A stretch of DNA of 64,000 bases from Nodosilinea sp. FACHB-131 (lineage in GTDB: Bacteria; Cyanobacteriota; Cyanobacteriia; Phormidesmidales; Phormidesmidaceae), in contig NZ_JACJOF010000005.1 in NCBI RefSeq assembly GCF_014695395.1, positions 62,001-126,000 of the forward strand, read 5' to 3'. A program made the translations under genes and the position numbers. Position 1 is the stretch's first letter. Each line of letters starts with the position of its first letter. The notes beneath the pieces were generated by a model. The model saw only the letters and a program-made list of their open reading frames with translations, ran no database searches and was not told the DNA's origin. Shown here piece by piece: positions 36,175 through 46,804 of the stretch.

Positions 36175-36615
36175 CTACTTGTAAACGCCGTTGTTGAAGC
36201 GATCGCCACCTTCTACGAAAGCGGAGTCAGGCACAGTAACCGTGAAGTTATCCAGGTTCTTGCGCAGAATCTCAAGCTGTGGCTCGCTTAGGCCCGGCAG
36301 ATCAAGCACGTCGTCAACGCTCTCGTAAGGAGCATTGAGCAGAATCTTGCGCGCCAGGGTGGGGTACAGTCCAGGAAACTTTCTAAAGCCCTGTACGTTG
36401 GCGTTGTTGAGGTCCAACTTAGCCCCGTATTCTGTTTTGAGCTTGGCGTCTACCGCGTTCTGCGGCGATTCTGCCAGCCAGGCCGTGGCCACAATGGGGG
36501 CGCTCAGAAGGTCTGCCCCAAAGACAGGCCCAGAGATGGGCTGCGCCACAGCGGGGCTACTCACCCAGCCAAACAGCACTGCCAGCGCAACGAGTAGGCC
36601 AACCAGTTGTTTCAT
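36175..36615 (-). CDS. psbU: Photosystem II extrinsic protein PsbU
   Basis: The 146-residue precursor has a cleavable signal peptide (cut probably after SSPAVA, residues 19-24). The mature protein is the 12-kDa lumenal PSII subunit with two helix-hairpin-helix-like repeats: [26 protein letters not shown] and [18 protein letters not shown]. It stabilises the oxygen-evolving cluster. The length and the C-terminal ending are typical. Confidence 0.96.
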   Translation of the reverse strand: MKQLVGLLVALAVLFGWVSSPAVAQPISGPVFGADLLSAPIVATAWLAESPQNAVDAKLKTEYGAKLDLNNANVQGFRKFPGLYPTLARKILLNAPYESVDDVLDLPGLSEPQLEILRKNLDNFTVTVPDSAFVEGGDRFNNGVYK

Positions 36616-36745
36616 TTACCCTAATCCTCTCCTACCAGTGTGAATGTCTATACACAGCATTTCTAAGAGACTACCATTTCCCAGGCCCCTAACATACTGA
36701 GAAGAAAGCTATCGGAGCCGTTTGCCGTTATTCTCACGGGGATGC

Positions 36746-37162
36746 CTAGGGCAGGCGCTCTAACTCTTCAGCGTAATACTCGCCAATGTCCTGTCCGCGC
36801 AGCAAAACTTGCTCATACCGAATCGCGGCCCGCAGGGTGACTTGCTCATCCACCGGCGGCGGCGCGGCGGCGCTCAGCACCCAAATGGAGCCTGAGTCAT
36901 CCACCAGCTCGTACAGTCCCTGGCCCACCAGGGGCAGATGGCGGCCTACGGTGCCGGCCAGATAAACCGTATCGCGGGGGCTCTGGCTCGCTTCACCGAT
37001 GGGAGTAACCGGGTCAAGCCAGGCGAGGCCGGGCCAGGTACTGAGGCGATCGCGCAATGAATAGCCCATCGTGGCATCGATACTGGCCCCGCAGCTGGTG
37101 ACCGCCACTAGGGCCAACCCAACCACTCCATAGTAGGTAAACTGACGCTTTAGATAGTCCAT
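36746..37162 (-). CDS. Predicted lipoprotein, possible OB-fold
   Basis: The 138-residue protein has a hydrophobic N-terminus with the lipobox-like VAVTSC (Cys24). The mature part is beta-rich, with TVYLAGTVGRHLPLVGQGLYELVDDSGSIWVLS followed by QVTLRAAIRYEQVL. This strand pattern resembles the OB-fold of small exported proteins (inference). It ends in an acidic helix. It is conserved-looking but I cannot name a family. It is on the minus strand, upstream of psbU, and divergent from folD. Confidence 0.72.
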   Translation of the reverse strand: MDYLKRQFTYYGVVGLALVAVTSCGASIDATMGYSLRDRLSTWPGLAWLDPVTPIGEASQSPRDTVYLAGTVGRHLPLVGQGLYELVDDSGSIWVLSAAAPPPVDEQVTLRAAIRYEQVLLRGQDIGEYYAEELERLP

Positions 37163-37314
37163 AAAAGCTTTTTAGGGCGCTGAGCGGCGATCGCAGGCGT
37201 TTAGAGGATCAAAATCTGAGACACTGAGAAAGCGTCGAATCCTTAACCTGGGCAAAGCTTGCCCTGGGGTTCCAACTGCGATCGATTCCGAGATACAGGT
37301 TAGCGCACCCGGCC

Positions 37315-39163
<1,849 letters not shown>

Positions 39164-39177
39164 GTTTGCCTGCGCCG

Positions 39178-39633
39178 ATGGACAGTTTCAGCGACATCTT
39201 CAACAACCATGTGCTCGTGGTGGCGTTAATTGCCTGCTTTACAGCCCAGGGGCTCAAGGCTGTCATTGAGCTAGTGCGCCACCGCAAGCTCAATCTGCGG
39301 GTGATGGTAGAAACCGGTGGTATGCCCAGCGCCCACTCGGCCTTGGTCACGGCCCTAGCGGGCGGCGTTGGCCAAACCCTAGGCTGGGCAAGCCCAATAT
39401 TTGCTGCCACCGCTGTGTTTTCGGTGATCGTCATGTATGACGCGGCGGGAGTGCGCCAGGCGGCTGGCAAACAGGCCAAGGTGCTCAACCAAATTATTGA
39501 TGAGCTGTTTCAAGAAAAGCCCGAAATTAGAGAAGATCGGCTGAAGGAACTGCTGGGACACACGCCTTTTCAGGTGATTGCCGGGTCAATTTTAGGGGCG
39601 ATGATCTCCTGCCTGGCCGCGCCTGCCTACTGA
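39178..39633 (+). CDS. Divergent PAP2 family (DUF212) membrane protein
   Basis: The 151-residue protein has three to four hydrophobic segments. ETGGMPSAHSALVTALAGGVG contains the phosphatase-like Ser-Ala-His, and MYDAAGVRQAAGKQAKVLN follows. It ends with LLGHTPFQVIAGSILGAMIS. The family is related to acid phosphatases and haloperoxidases. Its position immediately behind crtE suggests that it may act on a prenyl phosphate (inference). I chose the ATG at 39178; a TTG at 39166 gives four more residues. Confidence 0.88.
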   Translation: MDSFSDIFNNHVLVVALIACFTAQGLKAVIELVRHRKLNLRVMVETGGMPSAHSALVTALAGGVGQTLGWASPIFAATAVFSVIVMYDAAGVRQAAGKQAKVLNQIIDELFQEKPEIREDRLKELLGHTPFQVIAGSILGAMISCLAAPAY

Positions 39634-39660
39634 TACCGAATCCCATTTGGATGCACCCGG

Positions 39661-39697
39661 TTTGTAGGGACGTTGCAGTGCAATGCCCCTACAAGAT
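39661..39697. repeat. Intergenic palindrome TTGTAGGG...CCCTACAA
   Basis: TTGTAGGGACGTTGCA and TGCAATGCCCCTACAA can fold into a long imperfect stem with almost no loop. It lies downstream of the DUF212 gene. Similar short palindromes are known to me as scattered elements in cyanobacterial genomes. Confidence 0.6.
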
Positions 39698-39762
39698 TCC
39701 TGTTTTGAATCAAGGTCCTCAACATAGATTTTGTATGAGCTGATGCTTTACTAGGTAACTTT

Positions 39763-39812
39763 TAAAAAAGCAGCCGGTAGCGTAGCGAAGTCGCAGCTAC
39801 TGGCTACTTTTC
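39763..39812. terminator. Probable bidirectional terminator
   Basis: AGCCGGTAGC (39772-39781) pairs with GCTACTGGCT (39795-39804) over 10 bp with one wobble. A-tracts lie to the left and T-tracts to the right (ACTTTTC). On the minus strand the stem is followed by TTTTTT. It lies between convergent genes. Confidence 0.75.
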
Positions 39813-39833
39813 AACTGTTTTGAAAAGGAAACC

Positions 39834-40625
39834 CTAGGGAGCGGTGAGAGCCACCGCTGGGGTCAGCATTACTACTTCCTGGCTATCGACGATAAAACCG
39901 GCGATGTTGAGACTGGTGAGCACGGACAGGGTAGAGGCGGCCCCGGCTACATCTGGGCTGTGGGCAATGAGTAGGTAGGAGCGCTGGCGATGCACCGCTA
40001 GACCCACAGCCTGGCCCACCTGACGCTGAATGGCGATCGCCGACTCAGGCTGGTACTGGTAGTCCACTAGCACCGCAAAGCCTGTGCCCAACGGCTGGGG
40101 GGCATAGGCGGTGGGCGCTGACTGCGTTGTCGCCGGGGGGGTAGCCGGGGCAGGAGGGCCACCGCTGGGCGGGGTATTGTTGGCGGGGGGAGTCTCACTG
40201 TTCGCTGGCGGAGTTGTGCCACCCGTGGGGGGCGCAGGCTGGGCCGCGGTGGTGGCTGGACGGGCCACAAAGGCCTGGAAGCCCTCTACCTCAGTCATGT
40301 ACTGAGCCCAGGCATTGGCGTTTTCCAGGTTGGTAAACCCCCCGGCCCGCACAACCGTGTCGTTGAGGTAATCGCAAACTAGGACGGTGCTGTTGGAGGG
40401 CAGCAGGTTTTGTACCCGCGTGCGCTCGGCCTCAGTGTTGCTGCGCACCAGCAGCAGATACTCGTTGGCGGACGGGGGCGGGCAGGGCGGAAACTGAGCC
40501 TGGGCAGCAGTCCACAGCCCAGCTAGCGGTGCCAGCAATAGCCCCAGTGCAATGCTTCCCGCTCGGGGCAGTGTCATCCAACTAAGCGATACCTGTGCGC
40601 TGCTCCGTTTCAAACCCTTTACCAT
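39834..40625 (-). CDS. Secreted protein with Pro-rich linker
   Basis: The 263-residue protein has a signal peptide (hydrophobic about residues 22-42, cleavage probably after AAQA). Two similar globular parts are joined by a Pro/Thr/Gly-rich linker (about 122-172). The first part contains YLLLVRSNTEAERTRVQNLLP and the second FAVLVDYQYQPESAIAIQRQVGQ, each with an SPOR-like strand/helix pattern. I infer a periplasmic or surface protein of cyanobacteria. No enzyme motif is visible. Confidence 0.75.
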   Translation of the reverse strand: MVKGLKRSSAQVSLSWMTLPRAGSIALGLLLAPLAGLWTAAQAQFPPCPPPSANEYLLLVRSNTEAERTRVQNLLPSNSTVLVCDYLNDTVVRAGGFTNLENANAWAQYMTEVEGFQAFVARPATTAAQPAPPTGGTTPPANSETPPANNTPPSGGPPAPATPPATTQSAPTAYAPQPLGTGFAVLVDYQYQPESAIAIQRQVGQAVGLAVHRQRSYLLIAHSPDVAGAASTLSVLTSLNIAGFIVDSQEVVMLTPAVALTAP

Positions 40626-40724
40626 TGCTCTTTGTTACCGCCGTAATCTGCCAGCGATTCTAGCCTAAAGCGGCGATCGCGGGCAGAGATTCTAGGTTTT
40701 GATCGCAATCGCGCCTGCCTCAGC

Positions 40725-41057
40725 TTAGGACGCTACGGCATCTAAAGAGGCGAGGGGCTCGGGGATAGCAGCAGAGGGAGCCTCAAACTCACCGATGCCT
40801 ACGTAGTCAAACCGCAGCTTGACCCAGGTAATAAACTGCTTGCTGGTGGAAACTAGAGCTACAGAGGGCTGGGGGCAGCGGGCTTTAATGCTGGCCAGCT
40901 CAGGAGCCTCGAGAAAAGCAGGGGACTTAACCAGCCAAAAATTCACCTCCTGCTCTTGCTCTTGATAGTAGCGGCGGCGCTCCTTGAGAACTTCATCCAG
41001 GGGTTCTTCTTCGAGCAAAAACTTTTGGCTGGCAACGGCGTAGTAGTAGGTGGTCAT
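40725..41057 (-). CDS. ycf54: Ycf54, Mg-protoporphyrin IX monomethyl ester cyclase accessory protein
   Basis: The 110-residue protein matches Ycf54 (Slr1780-like). The N-terminus TTYYYAVASQKFLLEEEPL, the VLKERRRYYQEQ helix, NFWLVKSPAFLEAPEL and FITWVKLRFDYVGIGEFEAPS are all family segments. Ycf54 stabilises the oxidative cyclase that forms the fifth ring of chlorophyll. The start ATG at 41057-41055 has GGAGAT just upstream. A nested inverted repeat lies upstream, before pdxJ. Confidence 0.95.
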   Translation of the reverse strand: MTTYYYAVASQKFLLEEEPLDEVLKERRRYYQEQEQEVNFWLVKSPAFLEAPELASIKARCPQPSVALVSTSKQFITWVKLRFDYVGIGEFEAPSAAIPEPLASLDAVAS

Positions 41058-41062
41058 GGGGA

Positions 41063-41216
41063 ATCTCCTTTGTGAGTAGGTGGGTAAGGGGTGGGCGGGT
41101 AGGGGGTGGATGGGTAGGGGAGAGTTTTAAGTGTTTAATGTTGAGTTTTGAGTTGACGGTGAAGGCATAAACTCAGAATTCAAAACTCAACACTCAAAAT
41201 TTTCCTCCATCCTTTT
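41063..41216. repeat. Nested composite inverted repeat
   Basis: Outer arms of the GGGTAGGG/GGATGGGTAGG type (41076-41122) face CCTCCATCC and CCCACCC (41204-41223). Inner arms made of GAGTTTTGAG/AAAACTCAA units (41123-41153 and 41170-41202) are enclosed by them. It lies between two genes of the same strand, pdxJ and ycf54. Confidence 0.85.
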
Positions 41217-41223
41217 TCCCACC

Positions 41224-41934
41224 CTAAATCAGCGCTTTCATCTCGCGGACGGCGCGCTCTAGGCCGACGAGCACGGCTCGGCTGACGATGCTGTGGCCGA
41301 TATTGAGCTCTTCCATGCCGGGGATGCGGGCGACTGGGGTGGTGTTCCAGTAGGTGAGGCCGTGGCCGGCGTTGACCCGCAGGCCCAGGGCGATCGCATG
41401 GGCGGTGCCCTGGGCCAGAATGTCGAGTTCGCGGTGGCAGTCGGCTTCGGCCTTGGCCTCGGCGTAGGGGCCAGTGTGCAGCTCGATGAACTGGGCACGG
41501 ACCTGGGCTGAAGCCTCAATTTGGTCGGTGGCGGCGTCGATAAACAGGCTGACCGGAATGCCGGCGCTCTGAAGGGTGTTGACTACGGATTTCATCCGAT
41601 CGGTTTGACCGGCAACATCTAGCCCGCCTTCAGTGGTGACTTCCTCGCGCCGCTCGGGCACCAGGGTGACGTAGTCGGGTTTGACATCGAGGGCGATCGC
41701 TACCATTTCGTCGGTGGCGGCCATCTCCAAATTCAGATGGGTGCGCACCGTCTGCCGCAGCAGGCGCACGTCGCGGTCTTGCATGTGGCGACGGTCTTCG
41801 CGCAGGTGCACGGTGATGCCGTCGGCCCCGGCTAGCTCGGCCAGCACGGCTGCGGCCACAGGGTCGGGCTCAACGGTGCGGCGGGCCTGGCGAATCGTGG
41901 CAATGTGGTCGATGTTGACTCCCAGGGTAGGCAA
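41224..41934 (-). CDS. pdxJ: Pyridoxine 5'-phosphate synthase
   Basis: PdxJ makes pyridoxine 5'-phosphate from 1-deoxyxylulose 5-phosphate and aminoacetone phosphate. The 236-residue TIM-barrel protein has the N-terminus [31 protein letters not shown], the [19 protein letters not shown] segment, ELHTGPYA and [11 protein letters not shown]. All active-site regions are present and the length is normal. The start ATG is at 41934-41932. Confidence 0.97.
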   Translation of the reverse strand: MPTLGVNIDHIATIRQARRTVEPDPVAAAVLAELAGADGITVHLREDRRHMQDRDVRLLRQTVRTHLNLEMAATDEMVAIALDVKPDYVTLVPERREEVTTEGGLDVAGQTDRMKSVVNTLQSAGIPVSLFIDAATDQIEASAQVRAQFIELHTGPYAEAKAEADCHRELDILAQGTAHAIALGLRVNAGHGLTYWNTTPVARIPGMEELNIGHSIVSRAVLVGLERAVREMKALI

Positions 41935-42010
41935 GCGATCGCTCCTTAACGTTCCTAGACGCTACAGCCTACGATCCTACCCTATTGGCTTACCCTGCTA
42001 AAAGTCGCCG

Positions 42011-44188
42011 CTAAAAGTCAATGGAGCGAACCATGGGCTGGGGGCCGGGGGTGACGGCAGCACTATCGACCGGAGGAGGGGTGGCAGAGGCGGCGGTGCG
42101 ATCGGCGGCATTGACGATCGCACCCAGCAGCGGCAGGTCTTCGTTTTCTAACAGCTGTTCTAATAGAGCCTCTAGCACCGCTTTGTCGGTGTAGCCGGGG
42201 CGGGTCACCAGCAGTAGCCCATCGCTGGCAGCCCCTAGGAGCAGGGCGTCGTTGCTGTTGCCCAGGGGCGGCGCGTCAATCAGCACCAGGTCAAACCGAG
42301 CGCGGGCATCGGTTAAAAATTGCCCCATCTCGCTCGACTCCAGGATGGCGGCCGGGTGGGGCTGGGGGCCGGGGCTGGGGGTCAGGTACAGGTTTTCGAC
42401 CCAGGGCGCGAGCTGAATCGGCTCCTGCTGCCGCCCGGCGTAGTAGTGCAGCGGTGCAGAGATGGCGGCTGGGTTGAGCTTGACCCCTAGCCGGTGACCG
42501 CAGGAGGGCTGGCGCAGGTCGGCTTCGATAATTAGGGTCCGGCGTCCGGCGCGAGCGGCGGCAATGCCCAGGTTAAAGGCGCTGGTGGTTTTACCTTCCC
42601 CCAACCGGCTGCTGACGACTAGCACCACCCGCGGGGGTGTCCCAGCCTCAGACAAGCTGCCCGCCCGCCGCAGGCTGCTGCGCAGTCGTTCATAAATCTC
42701 GAGGTCGGGAGTGTGGGGCTGGTAGAGAATCGGCCAGCCCTGGGAAGACGTAGCGGCTAGAGCTGGGACTAGCCCCAACACCGGCACATCCTGATCGCTC
42801 AAAATGTTCTGGAGATCTTCGGGGGTGCGGGCGGTACTGTCGAGCAGATCGAGCAGAAAGACCACGGCCCCGGCGGCAACAATTCCCAGTAGGCCGCCGA
42901 CGGCCATAACCACAACGGGGCTGGTGGGTGGGTCGGCCTGAAGGGTAGTGGTGGGCGGTTGGGCGACGGTGAGGCTGCTGGCGGTCTCGGCCTCGGCGGC
43001 CTGGGCATCAATGCGTTTGGCCTGAATTTGGTCGTAGAGAGCTTGGTTGAGGGCCACCTGCTGGGCGAGGCGGTTGCGCTCCAGCTGCTTGTTGGGCAGG
43101 CTGGAGTACTGCTGACGCAGTTGGCCATCGCTCTGGCGGAGCACCTGCTGCTGGCTGGCCAAGGCGGCCCGCTGGGCGCTGAGGGTGACCAGCTGGTTGG
43201 CCAGGGCAGCGCGGGCCGGGTCGAGGGTGCTGTTTTGGCGCACTTCGCTAACGCTGGGCAGGGCGGCTAGGTCTTGCCCCCCAATCACCTCCTGGGCGCG
43301 CTCGGCCAGCAAGGCATTGTAGGCGGCTAGGTTTTGGCGCAGGTCTTGAATGGTGGGGTGCGACCCGCGCAGGGTGGCCGACAGCAGCTTGAGCTGGGTT
43401 TCGCTCTCTAAAATCTGCGATCGCAGCTGGGCAATAATCGGGTCAGCGCTCAGGGCCGAGGCGGTGAAGGCCTGCCCCGGCGTCAGCCCCAGCTGCTGCT
43501 GGAGGCTTTGAATTTGGGAATCTAGCCCCGCCAACGTGATTTGGTTCTGGCGCTGCTGCTGCTGCCCACCCGAGATCGCCCCTAGCAGGCTGCCGTCAAG
43601 GGCAGCTTGAATGGCCGGACCTTCGGTGCGATCGTAGACTTCGAGGGCCTGCTCGGCGGCTCGCAGATCAGCTTCTACGGCCGGCAGACGCTTATCCAAT
43701 GCAGTCACAATGGCCCCGATTCTGGCCCGGTTGGTGACTCGGCTCAGCTCCACCATGGCCTCAAACAGCAGGCTGAGGGTGAGCTGAGTCTGCTCTTCGT
43801 CGGCCCCGCGAAAGGTGACTGTGACCCGCTGCACCACATTTTCTTCCCCCTCTAGCTTGACCGTAGTGCGGTATCGCAGGGTTTCGGGATCCATTGAAAT
43901 CCCTCGCCGCTCTAGCTCCTGGGACACCTGCTGCAGCAGCACGTCAGCCAGCAGAAACTCCTCTGAAATAATGCCCTGACCCCGCTGCTGCACCTCGGTA
44001 CCGGTGGTGGTCAGGGCAACGACTGGCGCATTTTGCACCAGCACCCCCTCGGCCCGGTATTGCGGGGGCGGCGGGGGCTGCACGGCCACCACCGCTGAAA
44101 TGCCTAAAATGCCCAGCAGGGTTGCCAAGCTAGGCCACTTGTAGCGGTCTAGGGCCAGCAGATAGCGCTTAATAAAAGGAGAAACCAT
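42011..44188 (-). CDS. Wzz/GumC-type polysaccharide chain-length protein fused to a BY-kinase domain
   Basis: The 725-residue protein has an N-terminal membrane segment (about residues 22-38), a long periplasmic coiled-coil region (about 160-390), a second membrane segment (about 425-450), and a cytoplasmic tyrosine-kinase-like ATPase. The ATPase has Walker A SSRLGEGKTT, A' LIIEADLRQP and B LVLIDAPP. Such proteins control capsule or exopolysaccharide export. The C-terminal tail contains no Tyr, so the usual Tyr-rich autophosphorylation cluster is missing. It lies downstream of the Wza-like gene (24-nt gap). Confidence 0.93.
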   Translation of the reverse strand: MVSPFIKRYLLALDRYKWPSLATLLGILGISAVVAVQPPPPPQYRAEGVLVQNAPVVALTTTGTEVQQRGQGIISEEFLLADVLLQQVSQELERRGISMDPETLRYRTTVKLEGEENVVQRVTVTFRGADEEQTQLTLSLLFEAMVELSRVTNRARIGAIVTALDKRLPAVEADLRAAEQALEVYDRTEGPAIQAALDGSLLGAISGGQQQQRQNQITLAGLDSQIQSLQQQLGLTPGQAFTASALSADPIIAQLRSQILESETQLKLLSATLRGSHPTIQDLRQNLAAYNALLAERAQEVIGGQDLAALPSVSEVRQNSTLDPARAALANQLVTLSAQRAALASQQQVLRQSDGQLRQQYSSLPNKQLERNRLAQQVALNQALYDQIQAKRIDAQAAEAETASSLTVAQPPTTTLQADPPTSPVVVMAVGGLLGIVAAGAVVFLLDLLDSTARTPEDLQNILSDQDVPVLGLVPALAATSSQGWPILYQPHTPDLEIYERLRSSLRRAGSLSEAGTPPRVVLVVSSRLGEGKTTSAFNLGIAAARAGRRTLIIEADLRQPSCGHRLGVKLNPAAISAPLHYYAGRQQEPIQLAPWVENLYLTPSPGPQPHPAAILESSEMGQFLTDARARFDLVLIDAPPLGNSNDALLLGAASDGLLLVTRPGYTDKAVLEALLEQLLENEDLPLLGAIVNAADRTAASATPPPVDSAAVTPGPQPMVRSIDF

Positions 44189-44211
44189 CGCCGTTCTCAG
44201 GGTCTAAAACC

Positions 44212-45360
44212 CTAGGGTCTAAATAACGAGTCTGCTGAATCGGTCAGGGAGTCAAAAAAGAGCAAAAAGCCCAACACATCGCGAAAGGGCTGAGTAAAGG
44301 TATTGAGAGCATAGCTGACCCGCGCCAGCAGGTTGCGGTCAACCACCAGAATGTCGTTCTCCTGAAGGGGAATGTTCTGGCTCAAGTCGCCGTTTACCGC
44401 CGCCGTCGCATTCACCGTGATCGTGTCGGCCGAGCCGGTTTCGGGGTTAAATCGCAGCACCGCAATGCGGTTATAGGCGGCCACATCGGGGTTGACCCCT
44501 GCCACGGCCAGGGCATCTAAAAAGCGGCTGCCGTTACGCAGATTAATCGCTCCAAAGCGAGCTTCTCCGCCCCGCGCCCCGGCCGCTCGGTTAAGGATAC
44601 GGATAGTAATTTCGGGCCGAGCCAGGGTTGAACTAGCCACCAGGGCGCGATCGTAGCTCTCTACATCCTCGGGGGATAGGCGGGGCACTGTGACCACATC
44701 GCCGTCCTGTAGCCTCACCTGGGGAATGGGTTCACCCTGGAGGAGTGGGGTGAACAAATCTATGGTGCGCGAGAGTGTATCGCCGCTCTCTAGGGGCCGA
44801 TCCACCTGCACCAGACGCAGATCCGCCAGGGTGGTAGAGCCCCCGGCTGTCAGCAGCGCCACCGATAGCTGTGGCGCCTGCAAGGGGTAAAACCCTGGAC
44901 GAGGTACCTCGCCCACCACCGTCACTTCTACCGGGCGCTGGGTGGTGAGAATCACCGACACATCGGGATTGACCACGTACTGGTTGTAACGGTCGAAAAT
45001 TGTTTCGCGAGCCTCTTCTAGGGTGAGCCCAGTGAGATTGAGGGTGCCGGCCAGGGGCACTACCACGTTGCCCTGAATATCCAGGGTGGCCGGAAAACTC
45101 AGGTCGGGAAACCGCTGCACTCCGACAAAAATACCGTCTCCAGGCCCCAGTCGATAGTCGTCAAAGGCGATGTCCGGGTTCTCGAATTCTAGCCTTAGAC
45201 CAGCACCCGGAAGGACATCCGGTAGGGCCGCTGGTGGTGTCTGGGCTATGGCTGGGGCGATCGCGATCGCCAGCCATAGCCCCGTCAGGCCGCCCCACCG
45301 TCCTAGCCGACCGGCGGCAGCCCCAGATCTGCAGCATCTAGCTAAACCACAAAAAACCAT
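44212..45360 (-). CDS. Polysaccharide export (Wza/OPX-type) protein with SLBB domains
   Basis: The 382-residue protein has an N-terminal signal region (hydrophobic about residues 22-40, ending APAIAQ). The polysaccharide export domain follows (YRLGPGDGIFVGVQRFPDLSFPATLDIQGNVVVPLAGTL), and then SLBB-type repeats (TVVGEVPRPGFYPLQ and PLQENDILVVDRN). OPX proteins form the outer part of the exopolysaccharide conduit. Its partner is the downstream Wzz/BY-kinase gene. It is divergent from the Gfo/Idh gene, with a 385-bp intergenic region. Confidence 0.93.
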   Translation of the reverse strand: MVFCGLARCCRSGAAAGRLGRWGGLTGLWLAIAIAPAIAQTPPAALPDVLPGAGLRLEFENPDIAFDDYRLGPGDGIFVGVQRFPDLSFPATLDIQGNVVVPLAGTLNLTGLTLEEARETIFDRYNQYVVNPDVSVILTTQRPVEVTVVGEVPRPGFYPLQAPQLSVALLTAGGSTTLADLRLVQVDRPLESGDTLSRTIDLFTPLLQGEPIPQVRLQDGDVVTVPRLSPEDVESYDRALVASSTLARPEITIRILNRAAGARGGEARFGAINLRNGSRFLDALAVAGVNPDVAAYNRIAVLRFNPETGSADTITVNATAAVNGDLSQNIPLQENDILVVDRNLLARVSYALNTFTQPFRDVLGFLLFFDSLTDSADSLFRP

Positions 45361-45745
45361 AGCTTTAACCGTGGGGACGCGATCGCAGTTTGTGAATACT
45401 CAATCTTGCCCCATTTTTCTGTCGGTGGGACAGGGTTGAGCGCGGCTTGGCCAGGAGCAGGGGCGCCGATGACTGGCGGTGGGGGCGGCGATCGCAGTCA
45501 ATATCCCTCTAGGGGTACAGCGACAAAGCTCAAGTTTTAGTTTTAGTGGTTTGTAGCAGCTTTACAGTGCAGCCAGAGGTTTGAAATTTTTCAGCAATAT
45601 AGTTAGATTTTCTCCCTCTACTGAGTTCAGCCGTATAGTCTGTACAGCAGTTAGGAATGGGTACACTTAGCCCTGCACAGCTGAATTTTTCAGCCTAGAT
45701 ACATCTCTATGATTAGTTTTAGCTGGTTTGCTACAGGTATCTTCA
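45361..45745. other. Divergent intergenic region without a gene
   Basis: This stretch separates the OPX gene from the Gfo/Idh gene and should hold both promoters. It is A/T-richer than its surroundings in its right half. I see no clear -35/-10 pair, no repeat of the intergenic families and no coding frame. Confidence 0.5.
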
Positions 45746-46804
45746 ATGGGTAAATCTCTAAAGGCTGCGGTCATTGGTACCGGCGTTATTTCTAAGCAAC
45801 ATTTAAGTTTTTTAGATAGTTCTGACCACAGTGAGTTAGTTGGGGTGTGCGATTTATCTGCCGCCGCCGCTAAGTACGCCGCTGAGACATTTCATGCTGG
45901 CCAAGCCTTCACCGATTACCAGGCCATGCTGGCCGAAACCAAGCCCGACGTGGTTCACATTCTCACCCCGCCGAATACGCATCAAAAGCTGGTAACCGAC
46001 TGTCTCAATGCCCAGGCCCACGTCATCTGCGAAAAGCCGATTACGCCCACCTATGAGGACTTTAAAACCCTCTGGCAGCTGGCTCAGGAGAAAAACCTGC
46101 ACCTGATTGAAAACCACAACTACCGGTTTAACGAAGCCATTCTCAACATTGAAGACATGGTCAAGGACGGCACTCTAGGCGAGGTGCAGGAGGTTGAGGT
46201 ACGTGTGGCCCTAGGCTACCGCGAAGCCGGCGGGCGCTTTGCCGATCGCAACCTGCCCAACCCCGTACACAAGCTACCGGCTGGGGTTGTGCACGACGTG
46301 ATTACCCACATGGCCTATCTGCTGCTGCGGTTTATGCCCGAGGTAGACCGGGTCGCCGCTGCCTGGAGCAACCATGGCGGCGGCGATCTGTTTAAGTACG
46401 ACGACCTTGATGCCATTTTGCTCAACGGCCAGCAGCACGCCCGGCTGCGGTTTACCTGCTACACCAAGCCTGAGTGCTTTACTCTCTTTGTCAGAGGTAG
46501 CCGAGGCTATGCTGAAACCGACCTATTTCAGCCCTACCTGCGCACCGTAATTCCTCGGGCCGGGGGTGAGCAACTGTCACCGCTGATCAACCACTTTGTC
46601 AACGGGTGGGACCTGATGGGTTCTAGCGTCAAAAACTTCCGCAACAAAGTCATGCAGCGCACCCCCTACGAAGGCCTACACCGCCTGCTCGACCAGACCT
46701 ATGCCGCCATTCTTCAAAATCAGCCCATGCCGGTGAGCTTTGAAGATATGGATAAGACCAATCGGCTGATTGAGACCCTACTTGCAGAGGAGAATCGGGT
46801 ATGA
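45746..46804 (+). CDS. Gfo/Idh/MocA family oxidoreductase
   Basis: The 352-residue protein has the NAD(P)-binding AAVIGTGVISKQH at the N-terminus, the VVHILTPPNTHQKL strand and the conserved VICEKPI motif near residue 95. A C-terminal substrate domain with HDVITHMAYLL follows. Enzymes of the family oxidise or rearrange sugars and related compounds; the substrate is unknown. The start is the ATG at 45746. It overlaps the epimerase gene by 4 nt (ATGA) and is divergent from exopolysaccharide export genes, so sugar-nucleotide modification is a reasonable guess. Confidence 0.92.
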   Translation: MGKSLKAAVIGTGVISKQHLSFLDSSDHSELVGVCDLSAAAAKYAAETFHAGQAFTDYQAMLAETKPDVVHILTPPNTHQKLVTDCLNAQAHVICEKPITPTYEDFKTLWQLAQEKNLHLIENHNYRFNEAILNIEDMVKDGTLGEVQEVEVRVALGYREAGGRFADRNLPNPVHKLPAGVVHDVITHMAYLLLRFMPEVDRVAAAWSNHGGGDLFKYDDLDAILLNGQQHARLRFTCYTKPECFTLFVRGSRGYAETDLFQPYLRTVIPRAGGEQLSPLINHFVNGWDLMGSSVKNFRNKVMQRTPYEGLHRLLDQTYAAILQNQPMPVSFEDMDKTNRLIETLLAEENRV

